Positions 1-7,339 of a stretch of DNA of 8,824 nt are shown piece after piece. The stretch's first letter is position 1. Each line of letters begins with the position of its first letter. Below the pieces are notes generated by a model, which saw only the letters and a program-made list of their open reading frames with translations, searched no databases and had not been told where the DNA came from. Source of the stretch: Puniceicoccales bacterium (lineage in GTDB: Bacteria; Verrucomicrobiota; Verrucomicrobiia; Opitutales; JAIRKQ01); contig JAITIO010000041.1 in assembly GCA_031279395.1 (NCBI GenBank), forward strand, positions 1 to 8,824, written 5' to 3'. The position numbers and the translations under genes are program-made.

Positions 1-2
1 CA

Positions 3-641
3 CATCCAGACAATGAAATGATTGGTGGTGGAGGGGTGATGTGCGTGTATCCTAAAAACTTTGATGTCGTGGTTATGGAGTCAAGCGGAAATGCTTGCTA
101 GAGTCTGACAGCCGAACAGCGTGCGAAAATTCGCACGGACGAGTTTGGCGATGTCATGAACACGCTTGGAATAAAAAATCATTGGATTTTCCAGACCATG
201 GGACTGAATGGAATCATGCAGATGAATGCGCTTTTTAGGGAATACTTGAAAGCATTAAAAACGGCACAATACGACTATATTTTTCTGCCAGTTCCGCACG
301 ACCGCCACCCAGACCACAACCATATAGTCAATAAACTTTTCAAGAGAATTTTGCGGCATAACGGATATAGGAAAAATTTGCGAATTGTGTTTTACGAAGT
401 ATGGTCGCTGTTGCCGAATCCGAATTGCTTCATCGATACGACAAAGGTTATTGATCGCAAGACGAAAATCCTACGTCTTTACAAATCCGCACATGTTCGC
501 TTTCAATACGCAGATATTAGTCGTGCACTCAACCAGTATCGGGGAATGCAAAATAACACTCTCGGATTTGCCGAGGCGTTTTTTATTGATTCAGTTTATA
601 ATTACCTACACCATAATTACAAGGTTCCGATAGATGGATAA
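3..641 (+). pseudogene. PIG-L/LmbE-family deacetylase, 5'-truncated by the window and interrupted by an in-frame TAG
   Basis: PIG-L/LmbE enzymes are zinc-dependent N-deacetylases acting on N-acetylated sugars. Frame 3 opens with HPDNEMIGGGG, the family's N-terminal metal/active-site motif (normally HPDDE), runs 32 codons, meets TAG at 99-101, then continues in the same frame through SLTAEQRAKIRTDEF and the downstream motif PVPHDRHPDHNHI (about 297-336) to TAA at 639-641. Both sides of the TAG match the family, so it interrupts one gene. An ATG at 156 could restart translation, but the product would lack the HPD motif. The second Asp of HPDDE, a zinc ligand in characterised members such as MshB, is Asn here, a second possible lesion. 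The true start lies left of the window. The 3' end overlaps the next gene by 8 nt, placing it in the glycan operon. The family call is strong. Whether the gene is dead, strain-specific or read through is open. Confidence 0.5.
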
Positions 642-2757
642 CAACTTCTGCCATAATTGCACCGGCTGTGGCGCGTGTGCTAACATTTGCCCTAGGGGAG
701 CGATTGAAATGCGTGAGAATGTGGAGGGTTTTCTGTGTCCACACATTGATGCAGAAAAATGCGTTGATTGCGGTCTGTGCGCCAAAACTTGCCCCGTGTT
801 GAATTCAAAATACGAGAATAACAAAAATCCACGGGTCTATGCAGCGATGGCAAGCGATGAACTGCGGGCGAAATCGTCAAGCGGTGGAGTTTTTAGCGTT
901 TTTGCTTTGCATACCTTAAACGCGGGTGGTGTCGTCTGCGGTGCGGCGTTCAACACGAAAAAACGCAATGTGGAACATATTATCATAGATTCTGCCATCG
1001 ACCTATATAAATTACAATCAAGCAAATACCTGCAAAGCGACACGCGGCACGTCTATTCGGAAATCAAAGAATTATTGAACACAGGCAGAATCGTTTTATT
1101 TACCGGAACGCCGTGCCAAAATGCGGGACTTCGCTCATATCTTGGCAGCAAGCCGGACGATCTTTTCATGTTAGACATAATCTGCCACGGTACGCCCAGT
1201 CCGAAAGTATATCGTAAATATCTGGACGAACTTGCACTGGGGGGAGATTTTATCAAAACGGATTTCCGGGACAAAAGGGACGGTTGGGAGCCTGCGCTTA
1301 CAACAACAACAACAACTACCTCCTCCACCTATTCAAGACCTGCAAGCGATGACGATTTTATGCTTGCGTTTCTAAAAAATCTTTGCCTGCGAAAATCCTG
1401 TGGCAAATGTCCTTTCAATAAATTGCCGCGCCAGGGCGATTTGACGATTGGCGACTTTTGGGGTGTATCGAACAATTTTGACGATCGACGGGGAACAAGT
1501 GTAATCCTTGCAAACAATCCCCACGGTGAAAAATTACTTGTCGAAATTGGTCTGCAACTGAAATTACTGAAAGAAACGACATTGGCAGAGGCGTTACCTG
1601 GCAATCCATGCATAAATAGTTCAACCACCGAAAATCCTTTGCGTGAAGAGTTTTTTGAGAATCTTGATAAAAAGTCCATGCACGAGAATGTTTCGGAACT
1701 GGTGAATAGAAGATACGATTATCTATGCCTAAACTTTTGGACTTCGTTGAATCACGGTGCAGTGCTGACGGCTTATGCAGCACAGGAGCTGCTGGCAGAT
1801 TTGGGATATACTTCAGCACATATTGACTATCGCTATTCGCATATCACGCCGAAAAAGTTCAACGGCAGCTTTACGGACAACTTCGCACGGAGATATTTGC
1901 ACCGTACGGCGCAGTGCCGAAACATTTGGAACTTTGACGAGCTGAATAAAATGGCACGGCGTGGGTTTATAGTAGGCAGCGACCAAGTCTTCCGAGACAA
2001 TTACATTTCCGACACCTATTTCTGGTATCTGTTTGGATTTGTCACACCGGAGAAACAACGCATTGCATTGGCGGCGAGTTTCGGCAAAGATTCGTTTGAC
2101 CTGCCGCTTGCAAAACCATTCTTTGATTGCTTTGACGCGATTTCCGTACGCGAAGATGACGGATTGAAATTCGTGCCAAATGGCAAGCATATCCTTGACC
2201 CAGTATTCCTAGCGGATAGTGCCATATTCCATAGACTTGCGGATTCCGCGCAAACTTCGCCGTGCAAGGTTGTCGGTTGCGTTTTAGACGAAGACAAAAC
2301 AGATGCGAAATACGATAAAAACGTGGCAAAAGAAAATGTGTCGGTAGAGGAATACCTGTTCCATATCAAGAATGCCGAATTGGTGATTACGGATAGTTTT
2401 CACGGGACTTGTTTCGCGATTCTTTTCAACCGCCCGTTCATAACACTTGGGAATGTGGTGCGGGGTAATTCGCGCTTTAATTCCCTATTCCGCGATTTGG
2501 GGATAAAGGAATTTGATAATTTCGATTGGGCTGCGATAAATGCGACGATAGCAGAGCGTCGCATGGACGGTATAGAATGGCTGAAATCCGTGCTTAAAAA
2601 CAAAGAAACCAAAAATCTCGAATTACGCGAAAAACTGAAAGCTGGCGGTATTCAGGGCAAAAAGAAAAAATTCTCACCATTGCAAAAAATCTTTTCCATT
2701 ATCCGTTGTGGGGACAGAAAACAGCTTTGCATTTTGGGAGTAAGGATAAAGATATGA
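634..2757 (+). CDS. Fusion protein: FrhB-like iron-sulfur oxidoreductase plus polysaccharide pyruvyl transferase
   Basis: The 707-aa protein begins with two 4Fe-4S ferredoxin motifs (C9/C12/C15/C19 then C42/C45/C48/C52). A coenzyme F420 hydrogenase/dehydrogenase beta-subunit-like region follows (about 65-340) with GTPCQ near 157-162, DIICHGTPSPKVY, a further Cys set (C251, C256, C259) and the GDFWG motif. From about 360 to 635 it is a polysaccharide pyruvyl transferase: NHGAVLTAY near 375, GSDQVFR at 448-454 and TDSFHGT at 586-592. PPT domains move pyruvate from phosphoenolpyruvate onto sugars as a ketal. The FrhB-like half probably handles electrons, but its substrate is unknown. A threonine run (about 223-229) sits inside the FrhB half. 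The C-terminus is a basic tail ending in LGVRIKI, which may aid membrane association. The ATG at 634 overlaps the deacetylase gene, with AAGG about 10 nt upstream. The gene is intact and its stop overlaps the next start. The architecture is clear; the reaction in vivo is inferred. Confidence 0.5.
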   Translation: MDNNFCHNCTGCGACANICPRGAIEMRENVEGFLCPHIDAEKCVDCGLCAKTCPVLNSKYENNKNPRVYAAMASDELRAKSSSGGVFSVFALHTLNAGGVVCGAAFNTKKRNVEHIIIDSAIDLYKLQSSKYLQSDTRHVYSEIKELLNTGRIVLFTGTPCQNAGLRSYLGSKPDDLFMLDIICHGTPSPKVYRKYLDELALGGDFIKTDFRDKRDGWEPALTTTTTTTSSTYSRPASDDDFMLAFLKNLCLRKSCGKCPFNKLPRQGDLTIGDFWGVSNNFDDRRGTSVILANNPHGEKLLVEIGLQLKLLKETTLAEALPGNPCINSSTTENPLREEFFENLDKKSMHENVSELVNRRYDYLCLNFWTSLNHGAVLTAYAAQELLADLGYTSAHIDYRYSHITPKKFNGSFTDNFARRYLHRTAQCRNIWNFDELNKMARRGFIVGSDQVFRDNYISDTYFWYLFGFVTPEKQRIALAASFGKDSFDLPLAKPFFDCFDAISVREDDGLKFVPNGKHILDPVFLADSAIFHRLADSAQTSPCKVVGCVLDEDKTDAKYDKNVAKENVSVEEYLFHIKNAELVITDSFHGTCFAILFNRPFITLGNVVRGNSRFNSLFRDLGIKEFDNFDWAAINATIAERRMDGIEWLKSVLKNKETKNLELREKLKAGGIQGKKKKFSPLQKIFSIIRCGDRKQLCILGVRIKI
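1300..1317 (+). repeat. In-frame ACA trinucleotide microsatellite coding for threonine
   Basis: Five consecutive ACA units plus a partial unit encode most of a Thr-Thr run in the FrhB-like half of the fusion gene. The run lies between the conserved stretch RDKRDGWEP and the cysteine cluster near residue 251, where family members usually have a variable loop. Repeat-number changes in steps of three would lengthen or shorten the loop without breaking the frame. Confidence 0.5.
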
Positions 2758-3320
2758 AAATCTTTCGCAAATTACTTAGGAAACCGCAGAAACCAAAAGA
2801 ATCCTACCAGATTGGCAAGCACTCATATTGCTTCGCCACGATGGTTATGCGCGGGACGAAAATCGGAAATTACTGCAGTATTGCCAGCGGCGTCTGGATA
2901 CACCCTGCCGAACACGAAATCGGAAGAGTTTCAACATCACCAAATGTGCCTGGACATGTTTGGGAAAACGAGCACGGCTGGTCGGATGGCTGTAAAATTG
3001 GAAATGACGTATGGATAGGCTTGAATGCGATAATTCTGTCGTCCTGCAAAACGATAGGTGACGGGGCTGTGATAGCAGCCGGCGCGGTAGTAAATGCAGA
3101 TATTCCGTCCTATGCAGTAGTTGGTGGTGCTCCTGCAAAAGTATTGAAATATCGTTTTGCGCCGGGTATAATAAAGCGTTTGCTGGCAAGCGAATGGTGG
3201 AACTTGTCCGATGAAGTTTTAGCAAAACTACCGATAGAGGATATGGAAAGATTTTTGTATAAAATTGAAGGAATAAAAAATGAGATTGTTTTGCAGAAAG
3301 AAAGACAGGTTTTGGGATAA
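2754..3320 (+). CDS. Hexapeptide-repeat acetyltransferase (CatB/Vat, LbH_XAT type)
   Basis: This 188-aa protein is a left-handed beta-helix acyltransferase that would move an acetyl group from acetyl-CoA to a hydroxyl, here most likely on a sugar of the surface glycan. Hexapeptide turns are visible in TKIGNYCSIASGVWI (about 35-49), CKIGNDVWIGLNAIIL and KTIGDGAVIAAGAVV. The loop with HPAEHEIGRVSTSP (about 50-63) sits where this family carries its catalytic His. The end, GGAPAKVLKYRF then a WWNLSDE block, is the usual C-terminal helix of the CatB/Vat group. An upstream in-frame ATG at 2706 is possible, but the ATG at 2754 is preferred: it overlaps the previous TGA as ATGA, has GGAGTAAGGA just upstream, and gives a normal length. 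It overlaps the following methyltransferase by 41 nt, so the two are probably translationally coupled. Chloramphenicol resistance is unlikely given the context. The acceptor sugar cannot be told. Confidence 0.5.
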   Translation: MKIFRKLLRKPQKPKESYQIGKHSYCFATMVMRGTKIGNYCSIASGVWIHPAEHEIGRVSTSPNVPGHVWENEHGWSDGCKIGNDVWIGLNAIILSSCKTIGDGAVIAAGAVVNADIPSYAVVGGAPAKVLKYRFAPGIIKRLLASEWWNLSDEVLAKLPIEDMERFLYKIEGIKNEIVLQKERQVLG

Positions 3321-4026
3321 ATACAAAGGCTATAATCCCGTGCAATCTTGCGACGACTTGAACAAGCATATTCAATGGTTGAAAACATATACGAACATCA
3401 TTCCCGGAACGATAATGGAAATTGGAGCAAACTTCGCACAGGATGCGAATTATCTAGCCGAAAAATTCGGTATAAATCCCGAAAATGTTTGGGTATTCGA
3501 GGCACATCCTGAAATGTACGACGCAATCAAAAAAATCCACCCGAAATTCAAGGCATTTAACTACGCCGTCTTTGATAAAGAACAGGAAATGATTTTTAAT
3601 ATGTATTCACTGGGGTCCGTACAAAACATGGGTCTTTCCTCGTTGCTGGAAATAGTAGATGTCTCCTTGCCTCTCAACTGCGGAGAAACTACGGTGCAAG
3701 CACACCCCTATGCGATTAAATCTGTACGAATGGATAATTTTATGGATGAATATAGGATAAAAGAGGTTGATTTTCTGAAACTTGACGTCGAGGGTGTAAA
3801 TTACGAGGTTCTGCTTGGCTTTGGCGACCGATTGAAAGATGTAAAATGCATACACACGGAATCCGAGCAATATGACAACCTTGCATACAAGAGGCAGAAA
3901 GAGAACTGGACAAAAATAAAGAAATTGTTAGAGAAAGCTAATTTTGAGATGACTTATTTCCAGAAAAGTTATTCTCAGGCAGATAGTTTTTGGGTCAGAA
4001 AAGATGTGATAAAAAAGTTGTACTAA
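3280..4026 (+). CDS. FkbM-family SAM-dependent methyltransferase (Methyltransf_21)
   Basis: A 248-aa cytoplasmic class I methyltransferase, expected to O-methylate a sugar hydroxyl using S-adenosylmethionine. The SAM-binding motif I is IMEIGANFAQD (45-55). The acidic motif II is VFEAHPEMY (72-80), and the FkbM signature VDFLKLDVEG is at 163-172. The length is normal for the family. The ATG at 3280 lies inside the end of the acetyltransferase gene, in another frame, with GAAGGA about 7 nt upstream. That long 41-nt overlap suggests coupled translation. The protein ends ADSFWVRKDVIKKLY, and the next gene starts 2 nt after its stop. FkbM enzymes are frequent in O-antigen and exopolysaccharide clusters, which fits the neighbours. 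The methylated position is unknown. Confidence 0.5.
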   Translation: MRLFCRKKDRFWDKYKGYNPVQSCDDLNKHIQWLKTYTNIIPGTIMEIGANFAQDANYLAEKFGINPENVWVFEAHPEMYDAIKKIHPKFKAFNYAVFDKEQEMIFNMYSLGSVQNMGLSSLLEIVDVSLPLNCGETTVQAHPYAIKSVRMDNFMDEYRIKEVDFLKLDVEGVNYEVLLGFGDRLKDVKCIHTESEQYDNLAYKRQKENWTKIKKLLEKANFEMTYFQKSYSQADSFWVRKDVIKKLY

Positions 4027-4028
4027 AA

Positions 4029-5549
4029 ATGACAAAAGCAATACAAATAATGATAAAAGCAACGCAAATTACCAAAAATAAAGATACAATTCTCCGTGAA
4101 AATATTCTACCGAATGTTTGGTGGAACAGGTTTGATTTGCGTTTTGGTAGTGACTATGATCTGTGGGAAGTAAAAAGCGATTTCGGCACTCATTTCATCG
4201 CCAGCCATTTGAACGGAGATCAGATAGTGGTATCAATGTATCTGCGCCGCATAAGCCCAAGTATTTTTGACGAGTTTTTGAAATTTTTGTTTCACCGTTA
4301 CGAAACCGCCAAATCGGTTTATATTCTACATTCCTATACGATGTGCGCTGGTTTAGAAACAATGGAGCACGCGCACATTGAATTTCCAAAAACGGTGGAA
4401 GAGTTTGATGCGCAGCTATCGCATCTAGTCAGATACAACACCAAGCGATACCCAAAGAAAATCCGTAAAAGCTTTGGAGATTACGAAATAAAACATTGGC
4501 CTATTGCTGACACTCCTCAGGAGATTCACGACAAATATAAAGAGTTCAAACTGGTGACGCACGGCAATATAGATAACGTCGCAATGGCCATGAGCAGCGA
4601 AGTCTGGGCCATGTATATCGGCGAAGATGTTGCGGCGATTTTTCAGATTTCCAACACTTCGGAGGGGAAGGATTTATTCCTAGTGAATATAACCTACAAT
4701 CAAAAATACGCGAAAATGTCACCCGCAAATGTGCTTTTTTACGCCGCAATCAAGTCCTGCATAGTACGTGGCGCAAAAAGAATGTTCCTTTTCAAAATGT
4801 TGGAGTACAAGCGACATTTCAACGCAATTGGAACGACCACATGGACAGGGACTTTGCCGCGTGAACAGTTTATTTATCCGCATTGGATTGAAGTTTTGAC
4901 AAAATTTCCGCACTGGACCCATAGGACTATCAAGTTTTTATTGCTACACACGCGCCACAAGCGGGTGTTTTCTGCCCTGGTCCACAGGAAGCAAGAGAAA
5001 TGGCTCTATCTGACGGACAGTGATATAGGATACGATAACACTGACCGACATTCGCTGTCGCCCAGCATTTTTCTGCCGAGAATTATGCCTGTTTTAAAAA
5101 AATGGTGTGGGAAAGTTTTTGCCGACATTGGGTGTGGCGATGGTTTCGTTTTGTCGGGGGTCGCGCCATTATTCAAGCGAGTAATCGGTGTTGAATATGA
5201 TCTGAGAATTGCTGAAATCTGCCGTGCCAAGAAAATAAAAAATGCCGAGATTTACAACATTGATGCGGTAAAGATTCCAAATGAAATTATGGACGCCATA
5301 GATGTGTTCTATATTTACAATCCGTTCCACGGAGAAACATTTGAAAGGTTTATTGAAAACGTGAATTGTTCGCTTGCACGCCGTCCACGCGGGTGTCTTT
5401 TTGTTTATGCAAACCCTACCTGTCTGGAGTTCAGCAATAGATTACAGGGATTCAAGATAACAGAGGAAGTCCCGGCAGGCGGAGCATTCAATGTGCTGAT
5501 TTACGAATTTGGCACAGCAAGCCACTCAGCCTCCCAATCCACCATATAA
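4029..5549 (+). CDS. Bifunctional fusion: GNAT/FemAB-like acyltransferase plus class I SAM methyltransferase
   Basis: This 506-aa protein looks like two enzymes in one chain. Residues about 30-320 resemble the GNAT-fold BioF2/FemAB-like acyltransferases: a strand pair WAMYIGEDVAAIFQI (about 193-207), then FLVNITYNQKYAKMSPAN (about 217-234) followed by a helix and RGAKRMFLFKMLEYKRHF, matching that fold's last motifs. Residues about 350-490 are a Rossmann methyltransferase with motif I VFADIGCGDGF (363-373), the acidic VIGVEYD strand end, and YIYNPF (428-433) in the motif IV position. The substrate is presumably a glycan sugar or its amino group, inferred from the operon. The ATG at 4029 follows the previous TAA by 2 nt. 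A TTG at 3990 would add 13 residues and overlap FkbM. Neither start has a good ribosome-binding site, so coupled re-initiation is likely. The last dozen residues, rich in Ser, extend past the fold and may be added by drift. Domain calls are solid for the methyltransferase and moderate for the acyltransferase. Confidence 0.5.
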   Translation: MTKAIQIMIKATQITKNKDTILRENILPNVWWNRFDLRFGSDYDLWEVKSDFGTHFIASHLNGDQIVVSMYLRRISPSIFDEFLKFLFHRYETAKSVYILHSYTMCAGLETMEHAHIEFPKTVEEFDAQLSHLVRYNTKRYPKKIRKSFGDYEIKHWPIADTPQEIHDKYKEFKLVTHGNIDNVAMAMSSEVWAMYIGEDVAAIFQISNTSEGKDLFLVNITYNQKYAKMSPANVLFYAAIKSCIVRGAKRMFLFKMLEYKRHFNAIGTTTWTGTLPREQFIYPHWIEVLTKFPHWTHRTIKFLLLHTRHKRVFSALVHRKQEKWLYLTDSDIGYDNTDRHSLSPSIFLPRIMPVLKKWCGKVFADIGCGDGFVLSGVAPLFKRVIGVEYDLRIAEICRAKKIKNAEIYNIDAVKIPNEIMDAIDVFYIYNPFHGETFERFIENVNCSLARRPRGCLFVYANPTCLEFSNRLQGFKITEEVPAGGAFNVLIYEFGTASHSASQSTI

Positions 5550-5688
5550 CTTGTCGTGGCATAATTTTATCAAGACGCATTGCGACAATGTTCACTTCCG
5601 TCGTCGTGAAATCGTATACCTGTGAATAAATGCTGGAGGAGTCCACAAATCATTTTTTCTAAAACACTCATGTAATCTCCCATACATT

Positions 5689-5728
5689 TGCCATTTTCGC
5701 CCCATAGTTATTGTACTCAAAAATGGCA
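5689..5728. repeat. Inverted repeat TGCCATTTT / AAAATGGCA
   Basis: Nine-base perfect arms at 5689-5697 and 5720-5728, separated by 22 nt. The right arm belongs to dispersed repeat copy A. The same core AATGGCATTT recurs at about 7242-7262 (twice) and in reverse near 6275, so this core is a repeated word of the decayed region. It may be part of an insertion-sequence end or a binding site. Confidence 0.5.
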
Positions 5729-5790
5729 TTTGATGGGCTGTGCATCCACCCTTGACTGCTACTTTCTATATGCTTTGTTAATTAAAACAA
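5706..5790 (+). repeat. Dispersed direct repeat, copy A
   Basis: Aligns to 7226-7311 in the same orientation. Shared blocks are TTATTGT.CTC.AAAATGGCA with TTTGA, then after a variable 15-25 nt stretch CCCTTGACT.CTA followed by TTT.TATATGCTTT. The two copies differ by substitutions and by a small duplication of GAATGGCATTTG in copy B. Copy A lies directly upstream of the transposase-like scrap. It may be the end of an insertion sequence, but no target-site duplication is seen. Confidence 0.5.
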
Positions 5791-5792
5791 CT

Positions 5793-6068
5793 GTAGTGCA
5801 AAAAACGAACTGTCTATTCCGCATCAAAGACAATCACCTGGCAGTGCGCAGAGAGATCGCCAAGAAGTCCACCATAAAACCTTCCAGAAGTGTGACTGCG
5901 TGCAGCAAGGAGGGAGGTCGATACCGATATCGTGTACCAACGCCAATAATTTCAACATTCGGCTATTTCTTGGATGACTGTGCAACCTTGTTTGATGCCG
6001 GTTGGAGTTATCCACTTTGCCTCTCTATGAAAGACTTCAGCGAGTGTAGCGTCTGTTGGGATTTCTAA
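5793..6068 (+). pseudogene. Possible fragment of an ISAs1/IS4-like DDE transposase
   Basis: The open frame here contains NCLFRIKDNHLAVRREI (about 5811-5861), which resembles the ISAs1-family block around the second catalytic region (compare the E. coli H-repeat protein's YLFAVKGNQ followed by a helix). Downstream, KEGGRYRYR sits where those proteins have a conserved HGR.E.R segment. No start, no other catalytic block and no C-terminus can be recognised, and later sequence drifts out of similarity. If real, it is a short internal scrap of a dead insertion sequence. The call rests on one motif and could be chance. The frame has no ribosome-binding site at its first ATG. Confidence 0.5.
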
Positions 6069-6338
6069 AAGAACTAACCATTTGATTTGCCTCGGCTGCA
6101 ACTTTTTTTGCTCCATTGCTGGAATTTTTTGAGAGCTTTCCGCACAAAGTTCTTGCTTCTGGTCAAATTTCGCTTTGTGGGAAAATGAAAAACTGTTAGT
6201 TTCTTTGAAATGAAAGATATTCGTACTTGACAGGAGTCGTAATCAATCCCAAGGAGCGCAAAAAATTGTCCAAAATGCCATTGTGTTTGAGGGAACAGGA
6301 AATATTGAAGGAATAAATTTAATTAGAGGAAGACGTAT

Positions 6339-7042
6339 ATGAAAAATAAAACAGAGATAAATTTTACCAAAACAGCTCTTTTGGAACTGCCAGTTCCACC
6401 AAAGGGAAAAATTAAATTTTACGATACAAAAGAAAAAGGGTTAAGTGTATGTGTGACAGTGACCGGCCATAAGAGTTTTGCGATAGGAAGGAGAATAAAG
6501 GGACAACAAAAGGAAATAATCCTGGGCCACTTCCCCGAAATGACAGTGGAACAAGCGAGAGAGGCAGCCCAAAAGATTAAGCTGAAAGTTATGATGGGAC
6601 AAGACCCCACCGAAAAGGAAGAAAAAGCAGATGCTGAGAAAACATTTGGAGAATTGCATGAAATGTATATGGATATATTATATTCGAAAATAAAAAACAA
6701 GCCATCCACGTTAAAGGATATCGAAAGACAAATGAGAAAAGTTTTGCCCTATTGGGTCAAAAGAGGATTATCTTCCATAATAAGACAGGATGTACAAGAT
6801 ATGCACGACTGTACAGGGGGCAAAGGAGGAAAACGCGAAGCAAATCGAGCATTAGCCTATATCCGAGGGATTTACAACAAAATGATAGACGAGGGATAAG
6901 CTCAGCAGCTAAGATACAGAAATTCAAAGAGCAAAAGAGGGATCGGTTCATATTGCATTACGAACTGCCAAAATTCATGGAAACCATGTAGATTGAACCG
7001 AATAGAGACACGAAGGATTTTCTTGAAATACTTATTTTGCTC
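6339..7042 (+). pseudogene. P4-type tyrosine recombinase/integrase remnant, frameshifted and lacking the catalytic domain
   Basis: Integrases of this type insert islands and prophages, commonly into tRNA genes. The first frame (6339-6899, 186 aa) has a DUF4102-like arm-type DNA-binding domain (KGLSVCVTVTGHKSFAIGRR, then KEIILGHFPEMTVEQARE; about 1-85) and the start of the SAM-like core-binding domain (TFGELHEMYM to ANRALAYIRGIYNKMI; about 105-184). It stops at TAA 6897-6899. Homology resumes in another frame from about 6896 (AAKIQKFKEQKRDRFIL, then ELPKFMETM), meets TAG at 6989-6991 and continues IEPNRDTKDF to about 7042 before similarity is lost. The R-H-R-Y catalytic residues are absent, against a usual length near 400 aa. 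AGAGGAAG sits 6 nt before the ATG, so the start was once a good one. A dead integrase upstream of tRNA-Phe suggests a former island. Confidence 0.5.
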
Positions 7043-7225
7043 AAGAAAGGCAAGACAAAAGCAAAAAGAAAGGAAAAGGCAAAAGGTATAGTTGTTTTAA
7101 TTTGCCAGTAATACTCAGGCTAAGTAAAGATGATTGCATATGCCTTTGTCAATAAAAATAACCACGGTGAAAGACTTGCCAGATGTGAATTACCTACTGG
7201 CCGACAAAGGCAAGACGTCAACCAT

Positions 7226-7311
7226 GATTATTGTGCTCGAAAATGGCATTTGAATGGCATTTGGCGAGCAATACCTTTATCCCTTGACTACTATTTTTAT
7301 ATGCTTTTGTC
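7226..7311 (+). repeat. Dispersed direct repeat, copy B
   Basis: Second copy of the repeat at 5706-5790, in the same orientation. It contains a local duplication of the ATGGCATTTG word. Its distal word TATATGCTTTTGTCAA is echoed at 7137-7151 (ATATGCCTTTGTCAA) and 7325-7337 (ATATATGCCCTTG), so the unit's end appears several times nearby. Copy B abuts the broken 3' end of the IS630-type fragment and follows the dead integrase. The 7043-7225 stretch before it holds nothing else recognisable. Confidence 0.5.
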
Positions 7312-7339
7312 AAGTGAGAGATTATATATGCCCTTGTTT

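Larger units (their letters stand above)
5550..6338. other. Long region without an intact gene between the glycan cluster and the integrase remnant
   Basis: No intact gene is credible in these 789 bases. They hold an inverted repeat (5689-5728), copy A of the dispersed repeat (5706-5790) and a possible ISAs1-like transposase scrap (5793-6068). No convincing rho-independent terminator follows the last cluster gene: 5582-5594 can form a short CATTG/CAATG hairpin but no T-run follows. A TTGACA at 6227 has no -10 at normal spacing. The stretch is best read as eroded mobile-element DNA. Confidence 0.5.

Noticed and set aside
1053..2369. Several 90-130-codon antisense frames inside the FrhB-pyruvyltransferase gene
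   Set aside because: They are shadows of a gene with clear motifs over its whole length and show no family similarity themselves.
2706..2753. Upstream ATG for the acetyltransferase
   Set aside because: It would overlap the fusion gene by 52 nt and add residues outside the fold. The ATG at 2754 has a good ribosome-binding site and the ATGA overlap.
3990..4028. TTG start adding 13 residues to the GNAT-methyltransferase
   Set aside because: The rare start codon lies inside the FkbM gene without a clear ribosome-binding site, and the added residues are simply a shifted reading of FkbM's end. It cannot be fully excluded.
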